Shown piece by piece: positions 26,136-34,735 of a stretch of 64,000 nucleotides of DNA. The position numbers were made by a program, and so were the translations under genes. The notes under the pieces are model-generated. The model was not told where the DNA came from. It ran no database searches and saw only the letters and a list, made by a program, of their open reading frames with translations. Position 1 is the stretch's first letter. Every line of letters starts with the position of its first letter. This stretch comes from Rhodoferax sp. (lineage in GTDB: Bacteria; Pseudomonadota; Gammaproteobacteria; Burkholderiales; Burkholderiaceae_C). The stretch lies in contig NZ_JANXMU010000045.1 of the NCBI RefSeq assembly GCF_025354435.1, positions 86,817 to 150,816 on the forward strand, read 5' to 3'.

Positions 26136-26996
26136 TCAGCGCAAAACGACGGTTTTCATGCCGTTGATGAAAACCCGGCGCTCTAAAACAAAGCGCAGCG
26201 CGCGCGACAGCACCAGGCTTTCGACCAGGCGACCGGCTTGCGACAAATGCTGGGGGGTGTCGGCGTGGTCTACGCGTTCCACCGACTGCTCGATGATGGG
26301 GCCTTCGTCCAGGTCGGTGGTGGCAAAGTGGGCTGTGGCCCCGATGAGCTTCACGCCCCGGTCAAAGGCCTGCTGGTAGGGCTTGCCACCCTTGAAGCCG
26401 GGCAGGAAGGAATGGTGGATGTTGATGACGCGGCCGTACAGTTCGTGGCACAGCGTTTCGCTCAGCACCTGCATGTAGCGGGCCAGCACCACGTACTCGG
26501 CATCGGTGTCCAGAATCAATTGCTTGAGCTTGGCCTCTTGTGCGGGCTTGGTGTCGGCGGTGATTGGCAGGTGGTGGAAAGGAATGCCTTCGGCCGCAGC
26601 CAGTGGTGCCAGGTCGGCATGGTTGGAGACCATGGCGACGATGTCCATCTTGAGTTCGCCGCGCCGCCACTGGGCGATGAGCTCCCGCAGGCAGTGGTCG
26701 AACTTGGACACCATGACCAGTACGCGCGTGGGTTGGGCCAGGTCGTGCACCTGCCACTGCGCCTGCGGAAAGCCCACGGCCAGTTCGGAAAACGCGCTGT
26801 GCAAGGCCTGTACCGAGCTGGTCAGGCTGAACACGCTGCGCACGTAAAAGCGCTCGGTGCTGTGGTCGTCAAACACCGAAAACTGTTCGATGTAGGCACC
26901 GTGTGCGTTAAGTAGTGCCGATACGGCAGCAACCTGCCCCTGAGCGCTGCCGCAGGCGAGGTTCAGGCAGTAATGGGTGGCTTGGGCGGTGGTCAT
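26136..26996 (-). CDS. purU: Formyltetrahydrofolate deformylase
   Basis: Hydrolyses 10-formyl-THF to formate and THF, keeping the folate pool balanced. ATG 26996 (MTTAQATHYCLNLACGSAQG) is chosen; the open frame upstream runs into a hairpin region and is not family-like. 286 residues: an N-terminal ACT-like domain, then the formyltransferase fold with MVSNHADLAPLAAAEGIPFHHLP, VLARYMQVLSE, the catalytic His in INIHHSFLPGFKGGKPYQQA, and GATAHFATTDLDEGPII with the catalytic Asp. In the bet cluster it probably disposes of one-carbon units from betaine methyl groups, as in pseudomonad sox operons. Confidence 0.94.
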   Translation of the reverse strand: MTTAQATHYCLNLACGSAQGQVAAVSALLNAHGAYIEQFSVFDDHSTERFYVRSVFSLTSSVQALHSAFSELAVGFPQAQWQVHDLAQPTRVLVMVSKFDHCLRELIAQWRRGELKMDIVAMVSNHADLAPLAAAEGIPFHHLPITADTKPAQEAKLKQLILDTDAEYVVLARYMQVLSETLCHELYGRVINIHHSFLPGFKGGKPYQQAFDRGVKLIGATAHFATTDLDEGPIIEQSVERVDHADTPQHLSQAGRLVESLVLSRALRFVLERRVFINGMKTVVLR

Positions 26997-27044
26997 GGAT
27001 AAATGTTGCGTACCCCCAGGCTGCGCACTACGTGTCTTCGCCAA

Positions 27045-27087
27045 CCCCCCTCGTATCGGTTTGAAAAACCGATACGACATGCAGGGG
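27045..27087. other. Strong hairpin between binding-protein gene and purU
   Basis: Perfect 12-bp stem TCGTATCGGTTT (27052-27063) / AAACCGATACGA (27067-27078) with a 3-nt loop, extended further out by a C-run and a G-run. There is no T-run, so it is not a classical terminator; mRNA processing or attenuation between the two genes is possible. Confidence 0.6.
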
Positions 27088-27179
27088 GCGAACCCGACGG
27101 TCCGGCAAATCCGTTCCCGTGGGTTCCTGGCGTAAGAGCCGTTGTGCGTTACTTGAGGTAGTGGAAAGTTGGCGGTAAA

Positions 27180-28127
27180 TTACTTCAATGCGGCGGTGAC
27201 GGCGGCCTTGCCGTCTTTGCCGTCAAAGGTCGTCACGCCCTTGAGCCAGCCGTCCAGCACGCCGGGGTTTTTCTTCAGGTAGGCACGGGCGGCATCGTTG
27301 GGCTTGGCTTTGTTGATGATGTCCACCATCACCACGTTCTCGATGGCGGTGGTGAACTGCAGATTTTTCAGCAGCGTGGCCACGTTGGGGCAGCGGGCTT
27401 CGTAGCTGGGGGGCACGGCGGTGAAGACCTTGGATTCGCCGTAGTTGGGGCCAAAGCCGCTGGTGTCGCCACCTTCAAGGTACTTCATCTTCATCTGCAC
27501 GTTCATGGGGTGCGGCTCCCAGCCCAGGAAGACGATGGCCTTGTTGGCACGGCCTGCGCGCTGCACTTCGGCCAGCATGCCGGCCTCAGAGGATTCGACC
27601 ATCTTGAAGCCCTTGAGGCCGAATTCGTTTTTGTCGAGCATGCTCTGGATGATCAGGTTGCCGTCGTTGCCGGGTTCAATGCCATAGATCTTGCCGTCCA
27701 GCTCGGTTTTGAACTTGGCGATGTCGGCAAAGCTCTTCAGGCCTTTGTCGTACAGGTAGGCAGGCACGGCCAGGGTGTACTTGGCACCGACCAGGTTGGG
27801 CTGCTCCAGCACCTTGATCTGCCCGGCCTTGATGAAGGGCTCGATGATGGGGGTCATGGTGGGGTTCCAGTAGCCCAGGAAGGCATCGATCTGCTTGGAC
27901 TTGATGCCGGCAAAGGTGATCGGCACCGAGGCAATCGTCACCGTGGGCTTGTAGCCCAAGCCTTCCAGCACCACCGAGGCCATGCCGGTGGTGGCGGCGA
28001 TGTCGCTCCAGCCCACATCGGCGAAGTGCACGGCTTTGCAACTCGTGGGTTCGGCGGCAAAGGCCAGCTGCGCGCACAGGGAGGCGGCGGCAACGACGGC
28101 GAGGTTGACAGCAAGTTTCAATTTCAT
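27180..28127 (-). CDS. Choline/glycine betaine ABC transporter substrate-binding protein
   Basis: 315-residue periplasmic binding protein of the OpuAC/ProX family. ATG 28127 has a GGAAC RBS and starts a Sec signal (MKLKLAVNLAVVAAASLCAQLAFA). Family features: CKAVHFADVGWSDIAATTGM, LGYWNPTMTP, LYDKGLKSFADIAKFK, GIEPGNDGNLIIQSML and VFLGWEPHPMNVQMKMKYLEGG, whose aromatic residues would form the quaternary-amine cage. No permease or ATPase is adjacent; it may serve the proVW pair at 41771-43673. It resembles the stand-alone CaiX/CbcX/BetX-type proteins of pseudomonads. Confidence 0.88.
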   Translation of the reverse strand: MKLKLAVNLAVVAAASLCAQLAFAAEPTSCKAVHFADVGWSDIAATTGMASVVLEGLGYKPTVTIASVPITFAGIKSKQIDAFLGYWNPTMTPIIEPFIKAGQIKVLEQPNLVGAKYTLAVPAYLYDKGLKSFADIAKFKTELDGKIYGIEPGNDGNLIIQSMLDKNEFGLKGFKMVESSEAGMLAEVQRAGRANKAIVFLGWEPHPMNVQMKMKYLEGGDTSGFGPNYGESKVFTAVPPSYEARCPNVATLLKNLQFTTAIENVVMVDIINKAKPNDAARAYLKKNPGVLDGWLKGVTTFDGKDGKAAVTAALK

Positions 28128-28252
28128 GACCAGTTCCTTCAAAAGAGGGGTTGTACCAAGCGACGACACCCTCGGACTTTCACAGGTTGACACGCCGGAA
28201 CTTGGCTAAGAACGACGCGGAGTTGTTCCAGGGCGGCAGTGTCTGGAAACAG

Positions 28253-28323
28253 ATAAAAATTTAGGTGTGAAATATGCCTATAACGTATGTTTTATATACG
28301 TTAGTAGCTATTATTTAAATAGC
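28253..28323 (+). repeat. Double-hairpin dispersed repeat, copy 6
   Basis: ATGCCTATAACGTATG, then TATATACGTTAGTAGCTATT and ATTTAAATAGCT. Located in the 225-bp gap between the binding-protein gene and treZ, which otherwise shows no gene. Confidence 0.85.
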
Positions 28324-28352
28324 TAACAATGGCGTGGATGCTATAGGCTGCT

Positions 28353-30092
28353 TTAGCCGCGCTGCAGCACCCAGGCGGCAAACGGTGCCAGCAGGCCGTC
28401 GGCGCGGGCCTCCACCGTGGCCAGCAGGGGTTGCCAACCGGCAGGCTGCGTGTATTTTTGGGGGCTGGCAGAGAAGTTCAGCACCGTCAGCGTGTGCGGC
28501 GTGGTCAGGGTGATCACCTCGGTGGCCGGGTCGGCAGCTACCTGCACCTGGTCGCGCTGGCGGGGGCCGAGCTGGCCGCTGCGTTTGAGGGCGATGAGCT
28601 GGCGGTACAGCGCCAGGATGGCCCGGTTCTGCGGCGCATCCAGCAAATGCCATTGCAGCTTGGAGGCCTCAAACGTGCTGCGCGCATGCGGGTCGGGTGG
28701 CTTGATGCCATCCGCGCCGTCAAAGGCAAAGTCCGCCTTGCGGCCCGCGCGCACGCCGTCGATCAGCGGCTGGTCGCTGAAATCTTCAAAGAACAGGAAA
28801 GGGGCCGTCTCGCCGTATTCCTCGCCCATGAACAGCATGGGTACAAACGGGCTGGCCAGCACTGCGGTAATGCCCAGTAGCGCCTTGGCCCGGCCATGGG
28901 TGGCCAGCATGCGGTCGCCCAGCAGGCGGTTGCCCACCTGGTCGTGGTCCTGGATGTGCACCACGTGCTCGAAGCCCTGGGTGCTGGCCGCGTCGGTGCC
29001 CAGAAAGTACTTGTAGATCTGGTCAAAGCGCGTGCCGTCCAGCACAAAGCCGTCGCGCAGGGCTTTTGCCACGTCGGCAAAGCTGCCGAAGTTGGCGTAG
29101 TGGCGGCCAGTTTCACCGGTCAGCTTGGCAAATACGGCGTGGTTCAGGTCGTCGTTCCACTGGGCGTGGTAGCCAAAGCCCTGGTCGGCGGTCACAAATT
29201 TATTGTTGCGCAGGTGCTCGGCGATCATCAGCACCTCGCGGCCCTGGGCCTGGCCGATGCGGCGGGCCAGATCCGTGCATTCGCGCAAGATGTGCACCGG
29301 CATCACGTCAAAAATCAGCGACACCGCGTCCATGCGGAAGCCGTCGAAGCCGATGTCTTCCAGCCAATAGCGGGTGTTTTCCAAAAAGAACTCGCGTACG
29401 CCGTGGTTGTACTCGCCGTCGAAATTGATGGCTGCTCCCCAGGGCGTGGCCGCGCTCTTGGTGTAGGGCGCAAAGGCTCCGGTGTAATTGCCCTCGGGCC
29501 CAAAATGGTTGTAGACCACGTCCAGGATGACGGCCATGCCATGCCGGTGGGCGGCTTCGATGAAGGCCTTCAAATCCGCATAGCTGCCATACGCAGCGTG
29601 CAGGGCAAACAGACACACGCCGTCGTAGCCCCAGTTGCGCTCACCGGGAAAGGCCGCCAGCGGCAGCAGCTCGATGGCGGTGATACCCAGGTCGCGCAGG
29701 TAAGGCAGCTTGTGCTGCGCTGCGGCCAGCGTGCCCTCGGGCGTGAAGGTGCCCAGGTGCAGCTCGTACAGGATGGCGTCTTCCATCTTTACGCCCGTCC
29801 AGCCCGGGCTGTGGGCAGGCGTGGCATCCACCACCATGGATGGACCATGCACCCCCTGCGACTGGTAGTGCGATGCCGGGTCGGGGAAGCGCTGGCCATC
29901 TACCTCCAGCCAATACAGCGTGCCGTGCGGCAGGCGGTCGGTATCGCCATGCCAATAGCCCAGCGCGTCAACTGTCAGGGAGATACGGTTCGGTGGTTCT
30001 ACCAGTAGCACGCTGAGGTGGGTTTTCAGCGGGGCAAAGACCCGGAATGCCGAGCGTCCATCGGCTGTTATGAAGTGACCAACTGCTGCCAT
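28353..30092 (-). CDS. treZ: Malto-oligosyltrehalose trehalohydrolase
   Basis: GH13 enzyme that releases trehalose from maltooligosyl-trehalose. 579 residues: an N-terminal beta-sandwich (FRVFAPLKTHLSVLL), then the catalytic barrel with YELHLGTFTPEGTL, NWGYDGVCLFALHAAYG, DVVYNHFGPEGNY, the nucleophile D255 in GFRMDAV, the acid/base E292 in MIAEHLRNN, and VHIQDHDQVGNR. The partner TreY and glycogen enzymes, usually next door, are not in the window. Trehalose is a compatible solute, which would suit the neighbouring betaine genes, but the link is only inference. Confidence 0.88.
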   Translation of the reverse strand: MAAVGHFITADGRSAFRVFAPLKTHLSVLLVEPPNRISLTVDALGYWHGDTDRLPHGTLYWLEVDGQRFPDPASHYQSQGVHGPSMVVDATPAHSPGWTGVKMEDAILYELHLGTFTPEGTLAAAQHKLPYLRDLGITAIELLPLAAFPGERNWGYDGVCLFALHAAYGSYADLKAFIEAAHRHGMAVILDVVYNHFGPEGNYTGAFAPYTKSAATPWGAAINFDGEYNHGVREFFLENTRYWLEDIGFDGFRMDAVSLIFDVMPVHILRECTDLARRIGQAQGREVLMIAEHLRNNKFVTADQGFGYHAQWNDDLNHAVFAKLTGETGRHYANFGSFADVAKALRDGFVLDGTRFDQIYKYFLGTDAASTQGFEHVVHIQDHDQVGNRLLGDRMLATHGRAKALLGITAVLASPFVPMLFMGEEYGETAPFLFFEDFSDQPLIDGVRAGRKADFAFDGADGIKPPDPHARSTFEASKLQWHLLDAPQNRAILALYRQLIALKRSGQLGPRQRDQVQVAADPATEVITLTTPHTLTVLNFSASPQKYTQPAGWQPLLATVEARADGLLAPFAAWVLQRG

Positions 30093-30261
30093 TGCGCGTG
30101 TCTCCTAGGTGGGGGAAACGATGGTAGCAGGCGGGTTTGTTTGCTTTTACGTATCTAACACTTACGTTATTTACTGAGTCTTAAGACTGCCGGCTTGTTC
30201 TTTACACAGTAGACTTTACAAAAAAATTGTATACAAAATTCATAAAAATATTGGTTCACGG
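30093..30261 (+). promoter_or_regulatory. AT-rich leader upstream of T1SS genes
   Basis: 169-bp divergent gap between treZ and the exporter gene. The right half is strongly AT-rich (TTTACA, TATACA and similar hexamers) and probably carries the exporter promoter, but no -35/-10 pair with good spacing could be fixed. Confidence 0.35.
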
Positions 30262-32466
30262 ATGCATCCATTGCCAGCGCAACCCAGCCACGCAGCGAAC
30301 AGCGTGCCTGCTCTTAACGCCCCCCCGTTTTCGGCCCTCACCGTCCTCTGCGCCGTAGCCCGTTTCCACCAAATCGCCGCCGACCCGGCCACGCTCGCGC
30401 ACCAACTGGGTTGGTCCTCCAATCAGGCGATCACCTGCGATGACCTGTTACATGCCGCCCAGCAGTTAGGGCTCACGGCCAAGCTCATCCACAGCCGCCC
30501 CGACCGCCTGGCTCTCATCCCGCTGCCCGCCCTGGCGGTGATGCGCACCGATGATGGCAGCTTGCGCGTGGCCATACTGGCCCAATGCGACGGCAGCCGG
30601 GTACTGCTGCAAGACCCCGCTACCTCCCGCCCCACCATCGAATCGGTGGAGGCCTTCGCTACCCTGTGGACCGGCCAAATCATTTTGGTCAGCAGCCGCG
30701 CCAGCTTGGCCGGGGCACTCGCCAAGTTTGACTTCTCGTGGTTTATCCCCGCCCTGGTCAAGTACCGCAAGCTGTTGGGTGAGGTGCTGCTGATCTCGTT
30801 TGCGCTACAACTTTTCGGCCTGGTCAGTCCGCTGTTCTTTCAGGTCATCATGGACAAAGTGCTGGTGCACAAAGGCCTGACCACCCTGGACGTGCTGGTC
30901 ACCGGCCTGGTGGTGGTGGTGGTTTTTGAGAGCGTGCTCAACGCCTTGCGCAGCTATATCTTTAGCCACACCACCAGCCGTATCGACGTAGAGCTGGGTT
31001 CGCGTCTGTTTCGCCACCTGGTAGCCTTGCCCTTGGCCTACTTCCAGGCGCGGCGGGTGGGCGACTCGGTGGCCCGTGTGCGCGAGTTGGAGAACATCCG
31101 CAGCTTCCTCACCGGCAACGCCCTCACCGTGCTGCTCGACGTGTTCTTCAGCATCGTCTTCATCGCCGTGATGCTGTTCTACAGCGTGCCGCTCACCTTG
31201 ATTGTGCTGGTGAGTTTGCCGCTGTACTTTGGCCTGAGCCTGGCCGTCGTACCCATGCTGCGCCAGCGCCTGGACGTGAAGTTCGCCCGGGGGGCCGAGA
31301 ACCAGGCCATGCTGGTGGAAACCGTCACTGGCATCCAAACCGTTAAAGCCACCGCGCTGGAGCCGGCATTCGGCAAGCGCTGGGACGGCCAGCTCGCCGC
31401 CTACGTCTCCGCCTCTTTCAAGACGCAAAACCTCGCCAGCGTGGCCCACGAGGGCGTCAACCTCATTGGCAAGCTCGTCAACGCCGCCACGCTTTGGTAC
31501 GGCGCACACCTGGTGATGGACAACCAGCTCACGGTAGGCCAGTTTGTGGCCTTCAACATGTTTGCAGGCCGCGTGTCCCAACCCATCATGCGCATGGCCC
31601 AGCTGTGGACCGACTTCCAGCAAACCGGCATCTCGGTGGCCCGCCTGGGCGACATCCTCAACACCCGCACCGAAGTGCCCCCCACCAGCACCGCCCAATT
31701 GCCCCCCGTCAAGGGCCGCATCACGCTGGACCAGGTCACCTTTCGCTACCGCCCCGAGGCCGCGCCGGTGCTCAACAGCGTCAGCCTGGACATTCGCGCA
31801 GGCGAGGTCATCGGCATCGTGGGCCGCAGCGGCTCGGGCAAAAGTACGCTGACCAAGCTGGTGCAGCGCCTGTACGTGCCCGAGGCGGGCCGCCTGCTGG
31901 TGGACGGCATCGACATCAGCCTGATCGACGCGGCCCAGCTGCGCCGCCAGGTGGGCGTGGTGCTGCAAGAGAACCTGCTGTTTACACGTTCGGTCAGAGA
32001 GAACATCGCCATCACCGACCCCGCCGCCCCCATCGAAGCCGTGGTGCGCGTGGCCCAACTGGCCGGGGCCCACGACTTCATCAGCACCCTGCCCGAAGGC
32101 TACGACACCCTGGTGGGCGAGCAGGGCGGCTCCTTGAGCGGCGGTCAGCGCCAGCGCGTCGCCATTGCCCGTGCCCTGTTCACCAACCCCCGCATCCTGA
32201 TCTTTGACGAAGCCACCAGCGCGCTGGACTACGAGAGCGAAGCCGTGATCCAAAAGAACATGCAGTTCATCGCCCAAGGCCGCACCGTGCTCATCATTGC
32301 CCACCGCCTGAGCGCCGTGCGCCACGCCCACCGCATCATCGTGATGGACAAAGGCCAGATCGTGGAAACCGGGCCGCATGCCGACCTGCTGCGCCAGCAA
32401 GGCATCTACGCCCACCTGTGGCACATGCAAGACGGCGGGCAGCCTACCGAAGGGGTGGCGGCATGA
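30262..32466 (+). CDS. Type I secretion ABC exporter (HlyB-like)
   Basis: 734-residue inner-membrane ABC exporter that energises secretion of RTX proteins. The N-terminal ~150 residues are a C39-peptidase-like domain (ALTVLCAVARFHQIAADP, LQDPATSRPTIESVEAF). The usual catalytic His is not seen, so it should be a non-cleaving substrate-docking domain as in HlyB. Six-helix membrane part about 165-450 (LFFQVIMDKVLVHKGLTTLD). The nucleotide domain has Walker A GRSGSGKST (K527), signature LSGGQRQRVAIARAL and Walker B ILIFDEATSALD. The stop overlaps the next gene (ATGA). Confidence 0.93.
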   Translation: MHPLPAQPSHAANSVPALNAPPFSALTVLCAVARFHQIAADPATLAHQLGWSSNQAITCDDLLHAAQQLGLTAKLIHSRPDRLALIPLPALAVMRTDDGSLRVAILAQCDGSRVLLQDPATSRPTIESVEAFATLWTGQIILVSSRASLAGALAKFDFSWFIPALVKYRKLLGEVLLISFALQLFGLVSPLFFQVIMDKVLVHKGLTTLDVLVTGLVVVVVFESVLNALRSYIFSHTTSRIDVELGSRLFRHLVALPLAYFQARRVGDSVARVRELENIRSFLTGNALTVLLDVFFSIVFIAVMLFYSVPLTLIVLVSLPLYFGLSLAVVPMLRQRLDVKFARGAENQAMLVETVTGIQTVKATALEPAFGKRWDGQLAAYVSASFKTQNLASVAHEGVNLIGKLVNAATLWYGAHLVMDNQLTVGQFVAFNMFAGRVSQPIMRMAQLWTDFQQTGISVARLGDILNTRTEVPPTSTAQLPPVKGRITLDQVTFRYRPEAAPVLNSVSLDIRAGEVIGIVGRSGSGKSTLTKLVQRLYVPEAGRLLVDGIDISLIDAAQLRRQVGVVLQENLLFTRSVRENIAITDPAAPIEAVVRVAQLAGAHDFISTLPEGYDTLVGEQGGSLSGGQRQRVAIARALFTNPRILIFDEATSALDYESEAVIQKNMQFIAQGRTVLIIAHRLSAVRHAHRIIVMDKGQIVETGPHADLLRQQGIYAHLWHMQDGGQPTEGVAA

Positions 32467-33956
32467 GCGAAACATCCCCAAGCCACCCGTTACCCCACGC
32501 CTCCACCCCAGCCACCCCCCGTCACCCCGCGCTGCATTTGCTGGCCCGGTACCGCGCCATCTTCCGCGCAGCCTGGGCCCACCGCGCCGAGCTGGCAGGC
32601 CCGGCCCGGCTGGCCGACGAACTGGCCTTCTTGCCCGCCGCCCTGAGCCTGCAGGACACCCCCGTGCACCCGGCCCCGCGCCGCTTGGCCTGGGGGCTGG
32701 TGGCGCTGTTTGGGATCGCCCTGGTGTGGGCCAGCGTAGGCCAGGTGGACATCGTGGCCGTGGCGCCGGGCCGCATCATGGTGAGCGACCGCACCAAGCT
32801 CATCCAGCCGCTGGAGCCCAGCGTGGTGCGCGCCGTGCGCGTCAAAGACGGGGACCGGGTGAAAGCGGGCCAGGTGCTGGTCGAGCTGGACCCCACCAGC
32901 GCCAACGCCGACAAAACCAGCATCCAAACCCAGCGCCAGGCCCAGGCATCGGAGCTGGTACGCACCCAGGCACTGCTGCAAATGCTATTGAATCAGAAGC
33001 AGATAGCGCAGACAGCACCTACGCTAGAGGCCGATTTGGTACTTAATTTGGAAGTAAGCGCTGCGGAGCGTGCGGCCACCCTGGCCCAACTCGAATCCGA
33101 ATGGCAAGACATCCGCGCCAAGCTGGCCAAGTTCGATGCCGAAACCCAGCGCCACCACGCCGAAGCCGCTACCGTACAGGCCAGCATCGCCAAGCTGGAA
33201 GCCACCGTGCCCATGGCCCAAACCCGCGAGGCCGACTTCAAAGCCCTGGTGGGCCAGGGCTTCATCTCCAACCACGCCACCCAGGACAAAACCCGCGAAC
33301 GCGTGGAGCAAGAGCGCGACCTGGCCACCCAGCGCGCCCGCCTGGCCGAGGCCCAGTCCACTCTGGCCGAGACCGAGCAGGCCAAGGCCGCCTACTGGGC
33401 CGAAACCGTGCGCAATTTAAGCGACCGCCACGCCCAGGCCAGCAGCCGCCTGCAGCAGCTCAACGCCGACCACGCCAAAGCCAGCCACCGCGAACGCCTG
33501 ACCCAGCTCACCGCCCCGGTGGACGGCGTGGTGCAGCAACTGGCCATCCACTCGGTAGGCGGCGTGGTCACCGAGGCCCAGCCGCTGATGGTGGTGGTGC
33601 CCGACAGCGCCACCGTCACCGCCGAGATCAGCATCGCCAACCAGGACATTGGCTTCGTCAACGCCGGGCAAACAGCCGAGGTAAAGCTGGAAACCTTCCC
33701 GTACACCAAGTACGGCACGGTCGCCGCCACCGTGGATGTGGTCACGGCGGACGCGGTGACGGACGAGAAGAAAGGCAGCTACTACCCGGCCACTATCACC
33801 TTTCAGCAGACCAGCATGCTCATTGACGGCAAGCGGGTGGATTTGAGCCCGGGGATGAATGTGACTGCGGAGATCAAGACGGGGCGGAGAAGGATCATCG
33901 AATACTTGCTCAGTCCGGTGCAGCGGGCGGGGAGTGAGAGTTTGCGGGAAAGATAG
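32463..33956 (+). CDS. Type I secretion membrane fusion protein (HlyD-like)
   Basis: 497-residue periplasmic adaptor that joins the ABC exporter to a TolC-type channel. Cytoplasmic leader, one TM about 74-93 (RLAWGLVALFGIALVWASVG), a lipoyl/barrel-sandwich half motif (PLEPSVVRAVRVKDGDRVKAGQ), a long coiled coil rich in Ala/Gln/Glu (about 150-370), then the second half motif TAPVDGVVQQLAIHSVGGVV and the HlyD C-terminal domain (VKLETFPYTKYGTV). Residues about 174-192 are encoded by a copy of the dispersed repeat, inserted in frame. No tolC-like gene follows. Confidence 0.92.
   Translation: MSETSPSHPLPHASTPATPRHPALHLLARYRAIFRAAWAHRAELAGPARLADELAFLPAALSLQDTPVHPAPRRLAWGLVALFGIALVWASVGQVDIVAVAPGRIMVSDRTKLIQPLEPSVVRAVRVKDGDRVKAGQVLVELDPTSANADKTSIQTQRQAQASELVRTQALLQMLLNQKQIAQTAPTLEADLVLNLEVSAAERAATLAQLESEWQDIRAKLAKFDAETQRHHAEAATVQASIAKLEATVPMAQTREADFKALVGQGFISNHATQDKTRERVEQERDLATQRARLAEAQSTLAETEQAKAAYWAETVRNLSDRHAQASSRLQQLNADHAKASHRERLTQLTAPVDGVVQQLAIHSVGGVVTEAQPLMVVVPDSATVTAEISIANQDIGFVNAGQTAEVKLETFPYTKYGTVAATVDVVTADAVTDEKKGSYYPATITFQQTSMLIDGKRVDLSPGMNVTAEIKTGRRRIIEYLLSPVQRAGSESLRER
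32984..33049 (-). repeat. Double-hairpin repeat, copy 7, inside hlyD-like reading frame
   Basis: Read on this strand: GCTATTGAATCAG, GATAGCG, then ACGCTAGAGGCCGATTT, which lines up with copy 8 (34405 onward) over about 53 bp. It is translated as part of the coiled-coil region (LLNQKQIAQTAPTLEADL) without breaking the frame. Confidence 0.75.
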
Positions 33957-33999
33957 AGGTGGCCGCATAGCCAGCAGTCTAGGAAATACGGCAATGTGC

Positions 34000-34024
34000 A
34001 AGTGCAATATTTGAAACATAAAGG
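34000..34024 (+). repeat. Direct repeat, left copy, flanking RTX remnant
   Basis: AAGTGCAATATTTGAAACAT followed by AAAGG. It matches the copy at 34500-34524 with about two or three differences. Confidence 0.7.
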
Positions 34025-34032
34025 ATCTGAAT

Positions 34033-34383
34033 ATGGCGAGGAAAACGGCAATTTTTTGGTATGTATTTGGAGGTGAAGGTCAGGGGACGTTCATCGTTGC
34101 ACCACTCGGCGAGTCTCCTGATGATGTGGGGCCGAGTGCGATCGGCGTAGCCAGCGTCCAAGGCACCATCACCGTGCAGAACTGAAAGCCGGGCGACCTG
34201 GGTTTGGCACTACAGGCAGCGCCTGCTACCGCACAGTTGTGGTTTACCAAGACGGGCAACAACCTGGACGTGGCCATCATTGGCACCAGTGACAAGTTCA
34301 GCATCAGCAACTGGTACCTGGGCAGCTGGTACCACGTGGAGCAGTTCAAAACCAGCGATGGCAAAACCCTGCTCGACAGCTAG
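34033..34383 (+). pseudogene. Remnant of an RTX protein C-terminus with internal stop
   Basis: A 117-codon frame with a single TGA at 34183-34185. After the stop, KPGDLGLAL and then QLWFTKTGNNLDVAIIG and HVEQFKTSDGKTLLD resemble the C-terminal end of the RTX protein downstream; by eye about 35 of 49 residues agree. The junction reads ITVQN-stop-KPGDLGL, where RTX proteins commonly have NW.PGD, so TGA most likely replaced a Trp TGG codon. The ATG-led part before it (YVFGGEGQGTFIV) also looks like an RTX end. Most of the ancestral gene is gone. A 50-residue product could still be made, but a function is unlikely. Confidence 0.7.
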
Positions 34384-34390
34384 GTGCACA

Positions 34391-34460
34391 ACTATTTTGC
34401 TATCAAATAAGTAGCTACTGGCGATTTTTGACAAGCGCTAGCAGCCGATTTCCTTACATA
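34391..34460 (-). repeat. Double-hairpin dispersed repeat, copy 8
   Basis: TTTGCTATCAAATAAGTAGC, then TACTGGCG and AAGCGCTAGCAGCCGATTT; inverted relative to copies 1-6. It sits just after the RTX remnant's stop. Confidence 0.8.
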
Positions 34461-34499
34461 TAAAGCCGCTACCGCTGCCCAAGCCAGCTGTGGGTGTCT

Positions 34500-34524
34500 A
34501 AGTGCAACATTTAAAACATAAAAG
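34500..34524 (+). repeat. Direct repeat, right copy, upstream of RTX gene
   Basis: AAGTGCAACATTTAAAACAT followed by AAAAG; pairs with 34000-34024. Together they bracket a 500-bp segment holding the RTX remnant and repeat copy 8. Confidence 0.7.
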
Positions 34525-34735
34525 GCGCTGCCGATGCCCGCGCCAAGATGGAGTGTCCAGGGGTGCTGTTTCGGGGCCTGTAATTTGGTTACAAATCAAG
34601 AGCCTTTGCCAGCGCTTTACGGGCGGCGCAAAAGAGTTGCGGCATATAACTAGGAACCTGTGCCCTTGGCAATGTGCTTTGCTGCATTGCCTGCGCTTTC
34701 AGGACCTTAACCATTGCCAGACCCAAAGGATAGAC
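34525..34735 (+). promoter_or_regulatory. Leader region of the RTX gene
   Basis: The 211 bp before the RTX start contain no supported gene. An RBS (AAAGGA) lies 6 bp before the ATG. AT-rich patches near 34580 and 34645 (CATATAACTAG) could hold a promoter, but no good hexamer pair could be fixed. Confidence 0.35.

Noticed and set aside
27045..27087. Intrinsic terminator after the binding-protein gene
   Set aside because: The stem is strong but there is no U-run on either strand, so it is listed as a hairpin of unknown role.
34502..34735. Upstream extension of the RTX reading frame
   Set aside because: The extra 78 residues are basic and Cys-rich, unlike the acidic Cys-free protein, and a good RBS precedes ATG 34736.
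33957..34735. Insertion sequence between hlyD-like gene and RTX gene
   Set aside because: Direct repeats flank the segment, but no transposase or terminal inverted repeats are present; a recombined RTX remnant explains it better.
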